This document shows, piece by piece, positions 25,327 to 34,151 of a stretch of DNA of 64,000 nucleotides. This stretch comes from Streptomyces sp. ATexAB-D23. Lineage in GTDB: Bacteria > Actinomycetota > Actinomycetes > Streptomycetales > Streptomycetaceae. The position numbers and the translations under genes were made by a program. Within the stretch, counting starts at the first letter, position 1. Each line of letters opens with the position of its first letter. The stretch spans positions 114,380 through 178,379 of the forward strand of contig NZ_KB892057.1 of NCBI RefSeq assembly GCF_000373645.1, in the 5' to 3' direction. Below the pieces are notes generated by a model. The model was given only the letters and a program-made list of their open reading frames with translations, had not been told where the DNA came from and did not search any database.

Positions 25327-25854
25327 GTGGACGCATCGCCTACCCCCGCCCCGGTACCACCTGACCGGGCCCCGCTGCCGGTGGACGCCGGACCGCCGCC
25401 CGCCCCCGGCCCCCCGGCGGGCCCCCCACCGCTCTTTCCCGCCGCCCCCGGCGGCGCCTCCCGGCTGCGCCGGATCGCCACCCCGGCGGGCGTCCTGGCC
25501 GCCGTCGTCGGCGCCTTCGGCTACGTGGCGACGGTCGACCCGAACCAGCCGGGCCACTACCCCGTCTGCCCGCTGCTGCGGCTCACCGGCATCTACTGCC
25601 CCGGCTGCGGCGGACTGCGCAGCGCCCACGCCTTCGCCCACGGCGACCTGGCGGCCGCCTTCGGCTCCAACTCCCTGGCCGTCGTCGGGTACGGGATCTT
25701 CGCCGTGCTCTGGGCGGTGTGGATGGTCCGCGAGGCGACCGGGAGGCCCTGGCGGTTCGCTCTGCGGCCGGTCCACTGGTGGGGGATCGGAGCCGTACTG
25801 CTGATCTTCACCGTCGTCCGGAATCTGCCGTTCGGGTCGGCGATCGCTCCCTGA
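25327..25854 (+). CDS. DUF2752 membrane protein
   Basis: 175 aa. A Pro-rich cytoplasmic N-terminus of about 45 residues is followed by three membrane segments. The DUF2752 signature CPLLRLTGIYCPGCGGLRSAHAF has its Cys-Pro-Gly-Cys-Gly-Gly core intact and is followed by a short hydrophilic HGDLAAAF. GTG 25327 is the start. It lies 126 nt upstream of trpC with no promoter I can place confidently in between. Function is unknown. Confidence 0.85.
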   Translation: MDASPTPAPVPPDRAPLPVDAGPPPAPGPPAGPPPLFPAAPGGASRLRRIATPAGVLAAVVGAFGYVATVDPNQPGHYPVCPLLRLTGIYCPGCGGLRSAHAFAHGDLAAAFGSNSLAVVGYGIFAVLWAVWMVREATGRPWRFALRPVHWWGIGAVLLIFTVVRNLPFGSAIAP

Positions 25855-25980
25855 ATGCCCAGGTTGTGGGACAGGCGGTGGCCGGATGCGGGCCCAGCGG
25901 CCTCCTGCGGATACCATCTGAGTGGCTGATCCTGTGGCCTGTACGTTCCGTTGTCACCGTTCCGGAAGGGGGCCGCTCGC

Positions 25981-26790
25981 GTGAGTGTGCTCGACGAGAT
26001 CATCGACGGCGTCCGCGCCGACCTTGCGGAGCGGCAGGCGCGCGTCAGCCTCGACGAGCTCAAGGAACGCGCCGCCCGCGCCCCCCAGGCCAAGGACGGC
26101 GTCGCCGCCCTGCGCGGCGAGGGCGTGACGGTCATCTGCGAGGTCAAGCGCTCCAGCCCCTCCAAGGGCGCGCTCGCCGCCATCGCCGACCCGGCCGCGC
26201 TCGCCGCGGACTACGAGGCCGGCGGGGCCTCCGTCATCTCCGTCCTCACCGAGGAGCGCCGCTTCGGCGGCTCACTGGCCGACCTGGAGGCCGTCCGCGC
26301 CAAGGTCGACATCCCGATCCTGCGCAAGGACTTCGTCGTCACCTCGTACCAGCTGTGGGAGGCCCGCGCCTACGGTGCCGACCTCGTGCTGCTGATCGTC
26401 GCCGCCCTCGAACAGGAGGCGCTGGTCTCCCTGATCGAGCGCGCCGAGTCCATCGGCCTGACGCCGCTGGTCGAGGCGCACGACGAGGAGGAGGCCGAGC
26501 GTGCCGTGGAGGCGGGCGCCAGGATCATCGGCGTCAACGCGCGCAACCTGAAGGACCTCAAGGTCGACCGCTCCACCTTCGAGCGCGTCGCCCCCGAGAT
26601 CCCCGACCACATCGTCAAGGTCGCCGAGTCCGGCGTCCGCGGCCCGCACGACCTCATCGCCTACGCCAACGCCGGCGCGGACGCCGTGCTCGTCGGCGAG
26701 TCCCTGGTCACCGGCCGCGACCCGCGCACCGCCGTCGCCGACCTGGTCGCCGCCGGCGCCCACCCGGCCCTGCGCCACGGCCGGAGCTGA
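25981..26790 (+). CDS. trpC: Indole-3-glycerol phosphate synthase
   Basis: 269-aa (beta/alpha)8 barrel that closes CdRP to IGP. IGPS signatures are VICEVKRSSPSKG (catalytic Lys), SVLTEERRFGGSLADL, LRKDFVVTSYQLWEARAYGAD, GVNARNLKDLKVD and VAESGVRGPHDL. GTG 25981 gives MSVLDEIIDGVRADLAERQ, matching family N-termini; a longer start at 25951 has no support. No trpF domain is fused. trpM and trpB follow. Confidence 0.96.
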   Translation: MSVLDEIIDGVRADLAERQARVSLDELKERAARAPQAKDGVAALRGEGVTVICEVKRSSPSKGALAAIADPAALAADYEAGGASVISVLTEERRFGGSLADLEAVRAKVDIPILRKDFVVTSYQLWEARAYGADLVLLIVAALEQEALVSLIERAESIGLTPLVEAHDEEEAERAVEAGARIIGVNARNLKDLKVDRSTFERVAPEIPDHIVKVAESGVRGPHDLIAYANAGADAVLVGESLVTGRDPRTAVADLVAAGAHPALRHGRS

Positions 26791-26798
26791 GCCGCGCC

Positions 26799-26963
26799 AT
26801 GTCCCTCCCGCACCCCGAGCCGATGCGCTGCGCACTGCCCTCGTGGCACCGCGGCTGCCGGGCCCCGGCACGCCGTGTGCACGGCAGGCGGGTGCGGTAC
26901 GTGATCGGCGACGAGCCCGGTCAGGTCAACGGCATGCGATGGCGCACGGGGTCCGCGCAGTAG
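26799..26963 (+). CDS. trpM: TrpM-like small basic protein (Trp biosynthesis modulator)
   Basis: 54 aa starting at ATG 26799, only 8 nt after the trpC stop. It is strongly basic (about ten Arg) with a conserved-looking core RRVRYVIGDEPGQVNGMRWR. A small gene called trpM (also trpX) sits exactly between trpC and trpB in S. coelicolor and modulates tryptophan synthesis and differentiation; position, size and character match. The sequence identity was not checked. An overlapping frame (26843-27091) looks compositional. Confidence 0.65.
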   Translation: MSLPHPEPMRCALPSWHRGCRAPARRVHGRRVRYVIGDEPGQVNGMRWRTGSAQ

Positions 26964-27108
26964 AGCGAGCCCCGGCCGTCGTGACACCCCAGCCCACCAG
27001 GGCCGGGTTCCGCGCGTCCGCATCCGCCCCGGCCCCCGGCCGAGGCGGCGCTCCGCTCACGGCGCACACGCTGCAACCAGCCATGCCATGACGAGGAGCA
27101 ACTCCACG

Positions 27109-28391
<1,283 letters not shown>

Positions 28392-28395
<4 letters not shown>

Positions 28396-29204
28396 GCGGC
28401 AACACCGAACTGCTGAGCACCACGCTCGCCACCGCGCGCGCCGAGGACCGGGCCGCGCTGATCGCGTACCTGCCGGCCGGCTTCCCGACCGTGGACGGCG
28501 GCATCGAGGCCGTCAAGGCGGTCGTCGCGGGCGGCGCCGACGTCGTCGAGGTGGGGCTGCCGCACAGCGACCCCGTGCTCGACGGCCCGGTCATCCAGAC
28601 CGCCGACGACATCGCGCTGCGCGGCGGCGTGAAGATCGCCGACGTGATGCGCACGGTGCGCGAGGCGTACGAGGCGACCGGGGCACCGATCCTCGTCATG
28701 ACGTACTGGAACCCGATCGACCGGTACGGCGTCGAGCGCTTCACCGCCGAGCTCGCCGCCGCGGGCGGCGCCGGGTGCATCCTGCCCGACCTGCCGGTCC
28801 AGGAGTCCGCGCTGTGGCGCGAGCACGCCGAGCGGCACGGCCTGGCCACCGTCTTCGTCGTCGCTCCCAGCAGCAGGGACGAGCGGATCGCCACCATCAC
28901 GGAGGCCGGCTCCGGCTTCGTCTACGCGGCCTCCCTGATGGGCGTCACCGGCACCCGCGCCTCGGTCGGCGCCCAGGCGCAGGACCTGGTGCGGCGCACC
29001 CGCGCCACGACCGAGCTGCCGGTCTGCGTCGGCCTCGGCGTATCCGACGCGGCCCAGGCAGCGGAGGTCGCCGGCTTCGCCGACGGCGTCATCGTCGGCT
29101 CGGCCTTCGTGAAGCGGATGCTGGACGCCCCCGACGAGGCGGCGGGCCTCGCCGCCGTCCGTTCACTGGCGGCCGACCTCGCCGAAGGTGTTCGAAAGCG
29201 CTGA
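28392..29204 (+). CDS. trpA: Tryptophan synthase alpha subunit
   Basis: 270-aa TIM barrel that cleaves IGP to indole and G3P and channels indole to TrpB. The catalytic Glu/Asp regions are VVEVGLPHSDPVLDGPVIQ and ILPDLPVQES; the phosphate site is GVGVSDAAQAAEVA-like with VIVGSAFVKRM. GTG 28392 overlaps the trpB stop (GTGA). It is the last trp gene of the locus and is followed by a strong hairpin. Confidence 0.96.
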
Positions 29205-29236
29205 CACCGGGCGTCATCCGAACGGGTGGACCTCGG

Positions 29237-29266
29237 CCCGGGGAGGCACGCGAGTGCCTCCCCGGG
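29237..29266 (+). terminator. Strong hairpin after trpA
   Basis: Perfect 13-bp arms CCCGGGGAGGCAC (29237-29249) and GTGCCTCCCCGGG (29254-29266) enclose a GCGA tetraloop. It ends the trp transcript or forms the leader of the DsbA-like gene, whose start is 14 nt further on. Confidence 0.75.
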
Positions 29267-29279
29267 TCGTTGCTGCGGT

Positions 29280-30098
29280 GTGAGCGAGAAGAACCAGCAA
29301 GGTAAGAGGGCCGCGCGAGACCGGCTGATCCAGCAGCGCGAGGAGGCGAGGGCGCGAGACCGCCGCCGCCGGACGCTGATCGTGTCCACCGCCGTGGTGG
29401 GGGTGCTGGGACTGGCCGCCGTCATCGGCGTGATCGCGGCCAATACCGACGGCAAGGGCGACAAGTCCAAGTCGTCCGGCCCCGCCGTGGCGCCTTCGGG
29501 CGCGACCGGCAAGGACGCCCTGGCGATCCGGGTCGGCGCGGACGACGCCCCGTCCACCCTCACCATCTGGGAGGACTTCCGCTGCCCGGTCTGCGCCCAG
29601 TTCGAGAACGCGTTCCGCGACACGCTCCACGAGCTGGAGCAGGACGGCCAGATCAAGGTCGACTACCACCTGGCCACGATCATCGACGGCAACATGGGCG
29701 GCAGCGGCTCCCTCAAGGCGGCCAACGCCGCGGCCTGCGCGCAGGACGCCGGCAAGTTCTCCGCCTACCACGACGTGCTCTACCGCAACCAGCCGCAGGA
29801 GACCGAGGACACCTTCGGTGACAACGCCGAGCTGATCAAGCTCGCAAAGAAGGTCGACGGGCTCGACACGCCCGGATTCCGCAGCTGCGTCGAGGACGGC
29901 AAGCACGACGCCTGGGTCGAGAAGTCGAACCAGGCCTTCCGCGACGGCGGCTTCCAGGGCACCCCGACCGTGCTGCTCAACGGGAAGTCGGTCTTCCCGA
30001 AGAACGGCGACGAGGCGATCTCCGTGGCCAACCTGAAGAAGTGGGTCGCCGAGGCCAACAAGGGAAAGAAGCCGGGCACCGCGACGCCCACGCCGTAG
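29280..30098 (+). CDS. Membrane-anchored DsbA-like thioredoxin-domain protein
   Basis: 272 aa. The N-terminus is very basic (about residues 7-31), then a single membrane anchor LIVSTAVVGVLGLAAVIGVIAA, a Ser/Gly linker, and an extracytoplasmic thioredoxin fold. The redox motif is CPVC in WEDFRCPVCAQFENAF, followed by the helical insertion and GGFQGTPTVLLNGK with the cis-Pro. It probably acts in disulfide formation or isomerisation of exported proteins. GTG 29280 gives MSEKNQQGKRAARDR, typical of Streptomyces homologues. Confidence 0.9.
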   Translation: MSEKNQQGKRAARDRLIQQREEARARDRRRRTLIVSTAVVGVLGLAAVIGVIAANTDGKGDKSKSSGPAVAPSGATGKDALAIRVGADDAPSTLTIWEDFRCPVCAQFENAFRDTLHELEQDGQIKVDYHLATIIDGNMGGSGSLKAANAAACAQDAGKFSAYHDVLYRNQPQETEDTFGDNAELIKLAKKVDGLDTPGFRSCVEDGKHDAWVEKSNQAFRDGGFQGTPTVLLNGKSVFPKNGDEAISVANLKKWVAEANKGKKPGTATPTP

Positions 30099-30160
30099 GG
30101 CCGGTCGTCACATTCCCAGGGCCGGTCGGGGGAATCGATGACCCGCTCGTTACCCAGACG

Positions 30161-30195
30161 TTGCCGGGCGGGTTGCCGTACCTCCCGCCCGGCAA
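30161..30195 (+). promoter_or_regulatory. Hairpin overlapping a possible lgt promoter
   Basis: Perfect 12-bp arms TTGCCGGGCGGG (30161-30172) and CCCGCCCGGCAA (30184-30195) lie 18 bp upstream of lgt. TTGCCG (30173-30178) and TAGCGT (30198-30203), 19 bp apart, could be -35 and -10 boxes. It may be a terminator of the upstream gene or a regulatory hairpin. Confidence 0.4.
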
Positions 30196-30213
30196 GGTAG
30201 CGTCGACGCTGTC

Positions 30214-31155
30214 ATGAACCTTGCCTACATTCCCAGCCCGTCGACCGGCGTGATCGATCTCGGACCGATCCCGCTCCGCGGCTACGCGTTCTGCATCATC
30301 ATCGGTGTCTTCGTCGCCGTCTGGTTCGGCAACAAGCGCTGGGTCGCCCGAGGAGGCACCGCCGGCACCGTTGCCGACATCGCCGTCTGGGCCGTGCCCT
30401 TCGGGCTTGTCGGCGGCCGGCTCTACCACGTCATCACCGACTACCAGCTGTACTTCAGCGACGGTGAGAACTGGGTCGACGCCTTCAAGATCTGGCAGGG
30501 CGGCCTCGGTATCTGGGGTGCGATCGCGCTGGGCGCGGTCGGTGCCTGGATCGGCTGCCGCCGCCGCGGGATCCCGCTGCCCGCCTGGGCCGACGCGCTC
30601 GCCCCCGGCATCGCCCTCGCCCAGGCCTGCGGCCGCTGGGGCAACTGGTTCAATCAGGAGCTGTACGGCCGGCAGACCGACGTCCCGTGGGCGCTGAAGA
30701 TCAGCGAGGGCCCGAACCGGGTGGCCGGCACCTACCACCCGACCTTCCTGTACGAGTCGTTGTGGTGCGTCGGTGTGGCGCTCCTCGTCATCTGGGCCGA
30801 CCGCCGCTTCAAGCTCGGACACGGGCGGGCGTTCGCGCTGTACGTCGCGGCGTACTGCGCCGGGCGCGCGTGGATCGAGTACATGCGGGTCGACGAGGCC
30901 CACCACATCCTGGGCCTGCGGCTCAACGTGTGGACCGCGCTGATCGTGTTCGTCCTGGCGGTCGCGTACATCGTGATCTCGGCGAAGATCCGGCCGGGGC
31001 GCGAGGAGATCGTCGAACCCGGGGCGCCGGAGGCGTCGGAGTCGTCGGACGAGCCCGAGGGCGAGGCCTCCGGGGCCTCCGATGAGACCGTGGACGCGGA
31101 TGCGGACGCGGACGCGCCGAAGGCTGATGGGGCTGCTGAGGCGACCAAGGGCTGA
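30214..31155 (+). CDS. lgt: Prolipoprotein diacylglyceryl transferase
   Basis: 313-aa membrane enzyme that transfers diacylglycerol from phosphatidylglycerol to the lipobox Cys. The family signature GRWGNWFNQELYG is intact, as are LRGYAFCIIIG, GGRLYHVITDY and GGLGIWGAI. About seven membrane segments are visible. The C-terminal 45 residues are an acidic Glu/Ala/Ser/Asp tail typical of actinobacterial Lgt. ATG 30214 is the start. Confidence 0.96.
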   Translation: MNLAYIPSPSTGVIDLGPIPLRGYAFCIIIGVFVAVWFGNKRWVARGGTAGTVADIAVWAVPFGLVGGRLYHVITDYQLYFSDGENWVDAFKIWQGGLGIWGAIALGAVGAWIGCRRRGIPLPAWADALAPGIALAQACGRWGNWFNQELYGRQTDVPWALKISEGPNRVAGTYHPTFLYESLWCVGVALLVIWADRRFKLGHGRAFALYVAAYCAGRAWIEYMRVDEAHHILGLRLNVWTALIVFVLAVAYIVISAKIRPGREEIVEPGAPEASESSDEPEGEASGASDETVDADADADAPKADGAAEATKG

Positions 31156-31170
31156 CGTCGCGCGACAGCT

Positions 31171-31209
31171 GGGTGAGGGGCCGCCGAGATTCTCGGCGGC
31201 CCCTCACCC
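31171..31209. terminator. Bidirectional terminator between lgt and the leftward ARH operon
   Basis: A 39-bp near-perfect palindrome: GGGTGAGGGGCCGCCGAGA and its exact complement around one T. It lies between the convergent stops of lgt (31155) and the CitE-like gene (31262). Confidence 0.85.
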
Positions 31210-31261
31210 ATATCCAGCCCGGCCGGCGATTGTGGACAAAGCGGTCAGGTAGGGCGCCGGG

Positions 31262-32074
31262 TCACCGCTCGCGCTCGGCCAGGGCGAGCGTGCGCTGCGC
31301 TTGCGCGACCACCGCCGCGTCCACGAAGCGCCCGTCCGGGAGGGCCTGGGCTCCTGCCTGGTCGCGGGCCGCCTCCACGACGTGCCAGGCCGCTTCGACC
31401 TCCTGCGGGGTCGGCCGGAACGCCCGTTCGATCACGGGGAGCTGCCGGGGGTGGATCGCCGCCCGGCCTAGGAAGCCCAGCGCCCGGCCGTGGGCGCACG
31501 AGGACCACAGGCCGTCCAGGTCCCGGATGTCCGGGAAGACCGACTGGGCCGGCGGTGCCAGGCCGGCCGCACGGGCGGCGACCACCACCCGGCTGCGCGA
31601 CCAGTCGAGCCCCGCGTCCTCCCGTACGCCCAGATCGGCCCTCAGGTCCGCCTCGCCCAGGGCGATGGCGTGGACCTGGGGGTGGGCGGAGGCCACCGAG
31701 TAGGCGTGCTCGATGCCGAGGGCGGACTCCAGCAGCGGGCAGAGGGCGACCCCGGGGGCCAGCGCCGCGATGTGGTGGACGGACGCGGCGTGGGTGATCT
31801 TCGGCAGCCGCAGCCCGCCGAGCCCCGGCAGCCCCGCCAGGGCCAGCACGTCCGCCTCGTCGTTGACCCGGACATGGACCGGCGCCGCCGTGGCGGAGGG
31901 CGGGTCGGAGAGGAGTTCCACCGTCGCCGAGCGCGCGTACTCCTTGCGGTCGGGGGCGACCGCGTCCTCCAGGTCCACGATCACCACGTCCGCCCCCGAG
32001 ACGGCCGCCTTGCGGATCACGTCCGGACGGTCCCCGGGCACGTACAGCAGGGTGAGCGGGGCCGCCGCGCTCAC
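31262..32074 (-). CDS. CitE/HpcH-type CoA-ester lyase-like protein
   Basis: 270-aa TIM-barrel protein of the HpcH/HpaI aldolase/citrate-lyase beta family. Landmarks are LLYVPGDRPDVIRKA, VIVDLEDAVAPDRK (metal-binding Glu/Asp), LRLPKITHAA, CPLLESALGIEHA with the catalytic-site Glu, and GRAAIHPRQLPVIERAF. Stand-alone CitE-like proteins cleave malyl- or citramalyl-CoA-type thioesters. It is the last gene of the seven-gene leftward operon and overlaps the CoA-transferase gene by 4 nt. The substrate is unknown. Confidence 0.88.
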   Translation of the reverse strand: MSAAAPLTLLYVPGDRPDVIRKAAVSGADVVIVDLEDAVAPDRKEYARSATVELLSDPPSATAAPVHVRVNDEADVLALAGLPGLGGLRLPKITHAASVHHIAALAPGVALCPLLESALGIEHAYSVASAHPQVHAIALGEADLRADLGVREDAGLDWSRSRVVVAARAAGLAPPAQSVFPDIRDLDGLWSSCAHGRALGFLGRAAIHPRQLPVIERAFRPTPQEVEAAWHVVEAARDQAGAQALPDGRFVDAAVVAQAQRTLALAERER

Positions 32075-33270
32075 AGCACCCGCTCCGACCGCAGCGCCGA
32101 GATCTCCGGGCCGCTCAGCCCCAGCTCGGTGAGGATCTCCTCGGTGTCGGCCCCGTGCGGGCGGCCCGTCCAGCGGATCGCCCCCGGCGTCCGGGAGAGC
32201 CGGAAGAGGACGTTCTGCATCCGCAGCGGACCCAGCTCCGGGTCGTCCACCTCGGTGACGGAGTCCAGGGCGCGGTACTGCGGGTCCTCCATCACGTCCC
32301 GGATGTCGTGGACGGGCGCGATGGCGGCCTCCGCCTTCTCGAACGCGGACAGGGCCTCGTCCCGGGTGTGCCGGGCGACCCAGTGGCCGACGGCGTCGTC
32401 CAGCTCGTCGCTGTGCTCCGCACGGGTGGTGCCGGAGGCGAACCACGGCTCGTCGATCAGGTCCGCCCGGCCGACCAGCCGCATCACGCGTTCCGCGACG
32501 GACTGCGCGGAGGTGGAGACGGCCACCCACTGGCCGTCCGAGGTGCGGTAGGTGTTGCGGGGGGCGTTGTTGCGCGAGCGGTTGCCGGTGCGCGGCTGTA
32601 CGTAACCGAGCTGGTCGTACCAGAGCGGCTGCGGGCCGAGCACGGTCAGGATCGGCTCGATGATCGCCATGTCGACGACCTGCCCCTCGCCGGTACGGTC
32701 GCGGCCGGCCAGCGCCGCCATCACCGCGTACGCCGTGGCGAGCGCCGCGATCGAATCGGCCAGCCCGAACGGCGGCAGCGTCGGCGGCCCGTCCGGCTCC
32801 CCGGTGATCGCCGCGAAGCCGCTCATCGCCTCGGCGAGGGTCCCGAAGCCGGGCCGGTGGGCGTACGGGCCGAACTGGCCGAAGCCCGTGACACGGACCA
32901 GCACCAGCCGTGGGTTGACGGCGTGCAGTTCCTCCGGGCCGAGGCCCCAGCGCTCCAGCGTGCCCGGCCGGAAGTTCTCGATGATCACATCGGTGCTCCC
33001 GGCCAGCCGCAGCAGCAGATCGCGGCCGTCCGGGCAGGACAGGTCCAGCGTCAGGTTCCGCTTGTTGCGGCCGAGCAGCTTCCACCACAGGCCGATGCCG
33101 TCCTTCGCGGGCCCGTGGCCCCGGGAGGGGTCGGGACGGGTGGGGTGCTCGACCTTGATCACCTCGGCGCCGAAGTCGCCGAGCATCGTGGCGCAGAGCG
33201 GGCCCGCGAACAGCGTGGCGAGATCGACGACGCGCAGCCCGGTCAGCGGCGCCGCTCCCGGCGCGCTCAC
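32071..33270 (-). CDS. CaiB/BaiF-family (class III) CoA-transferase
   Basis: 399 aa, the usual length. Family blocks are GLRVVDLATLFAGPLCATMLGDFGAEVIKVE, the NKRNLTLDL block, DVIIENFRPGTLERWGLG, and the nucleophile Asp in PFGLADSIAALATAYAVMAAL. Such enzymes move CoA between carboxylic acids. Overlaps of 4 nt on both sides couple it to the ribokinase and to the CitE-like lyase, so a CoA-thioester made here may be cleaved by the next gene product. That link is inferred. Confidence 0.92.
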   Translation of the reverse strand: MSAPGAAPLTGLRVVDLATLFAGPLCATMLGDFGAEVIKVEHPTRPDPSRGHGPAKDGIGLWWKLLGRNKRNLTLDLSCPDGRDLLLRLAGSTDVIIENFRPGTLERWGLGPEELHAVNPRLVLVRVTGFGQFGPYAHRPGFGTLAEAMSGFAAITGEPDGPPTLPPFGLADSIAALATAYAVMAALAGRDRTGEGQVVDMAIIEPILTVLGPQPLWYDQLGYVQPRTGNRSRNNAPRNTYRTSDGQWVAVSTSAQSVAERVMRLVGRADLIDEPWFASGTTRAEHSDELDDAVGHWVARHTRDEALSAFEKAEAAIAPVHDIRDVMEDPQYRALDSVTEVDDPELGPLRMQNVLFRLSRTPGAIRWTGRPHGADTEEILTELGLSGPEISALRSERVL

Positions 33271-34151
33271 GCGGCGTCGATTTCGCTGCGGTACGGCATG
33301 GAGACCGAGGCGCCCGGTTTCTGCACGCAGAGCGCGGCGGCCGCCGAGGCCCAGGCGATGGCCTGCGGCACCGGGCGGCCCTCGCCGAGCGCCACGGCGA
33401 GCGTGCCGACGAAGGTGTCCCCGGCGCCCGTGGTGTCGACGGCGATGACCTCCGGGGCCGGGAAGTGGATCGTGCGGCTGCCCCGGGCCGCGTACAGGCA
33501 GCCCTTCGCACCGAGCGTGATGAGCACCGCCGGGACCTGGGCGAGCAGGATCTCCGCCGCCGCGTGCGGCTCCTCGTAGCCGGACAGCTCGGCCGCCTCG
33601 TGCTCGTTGGGGATCAGCAGATCGACGTGGTCGAGGAGTTCGGAGGGCAGTTTCCGCACGGGGGAGGGGGTGAGCAGGGTCCGTACGCCCTGGGCGTGAC
33701 CGGCCCTGGCGCCCTCGATCACCGCCGACAGCGGCAGTTCCAGCTGGAGCAGCAGCAGATCGGCCTCGGCGATGGCGGCGATCTCACCGGGGCCGAGCGA
33801 GGTGACGGTGCCGTTGGCGCCGGGGACGACCACGATCGCGTTGGAGCCCTGGGCGTCGACCACGATGTGCGCGGTGCCGCTGGGGCCCTCGGCGGTGTGC
33901 AGGAGATCGGTGTCGACGCAGGAGTGCTCCAGGCTCTCCCGCATCCGTACGCCGTACTCGTCGTCGCCGACCGCGCCGATCATCAGCACGTCGCCGCCCG
34001 CGCGGGCCGCGGCGACGGCCTGGTTGGCGCCCTTGCCGCCGGGGATGGTGCGGAACTCCCGGCCGGTGACGGTCTGCCCGCGCTCCGGGGCCCGGTCGAC
34101 GTAGGCCACAAGATCCATATTGGTGCTGCCGAGCACCGCGACTCTGGTCAT
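33267..34151 (-). CDS. rbsK: PfkB-family kinase, ribokinase-like
   Basis: 294 aa. PfkB signature 1 (GGKGANQAVAAARAGG) and signature 2 (DTTGAGDTFVGTLAVAL) with the catalytic Asp are intact. The N-terminus VAVLGSTNMDLVAYVDRAPERGQTV closely follows ribokinase. It probably phosphorylates ribose or a related sugar. ATG 34151 is the start. It overlaps the ADP-ribosylglycohydrolase gene by 4 nt, which suggests that ribose or a riboside product of those hydrolases is its substrate (inference). No rbs ABC transporter is nearby. Confidence 0.9.
   Translation of the reverse strand: MTRVAVLGSTNMDLVAYVDRAPERGQTVTGREFRTIPGGKGANQAVAAARAGGDVLMIGAVGDDEYGVRMRESLEHSCVDTDLLHTAEGPSGTAHIVVDAQGSNAIVVVPGANGTVTSLGPGEIAAIAEADLLLLQLELPLSAVIEGARAGHAQGVRTLLTPSPVRKLPSELLDHVDLLIPNEHEAAELSGYEEPHAAAEILLAQVPAVLITLGAKGCLYAARGSRTIHFPAPEVIAVDTTGAGDTFVGTLAVALGEGRPVPQAIAWASAAAALCVQKPGASVSMPYRSEIDAA

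Noticed and set aside
25855..25980. Trp leader peptide/attenuator before trpC
   Set aside because: WLILW codons occur in one frame but without a start codon, ribosome site or terminator hairpin. trpE also has no room for a leader (11 nt after hisI).
26843..27091. 82-codon frame between trpC and trpB overlapping the trpM-like gene
   Set aside because: Pro/Arg/Ala composition only; the frame at 26799 has better position, spacing and a compact basic core.
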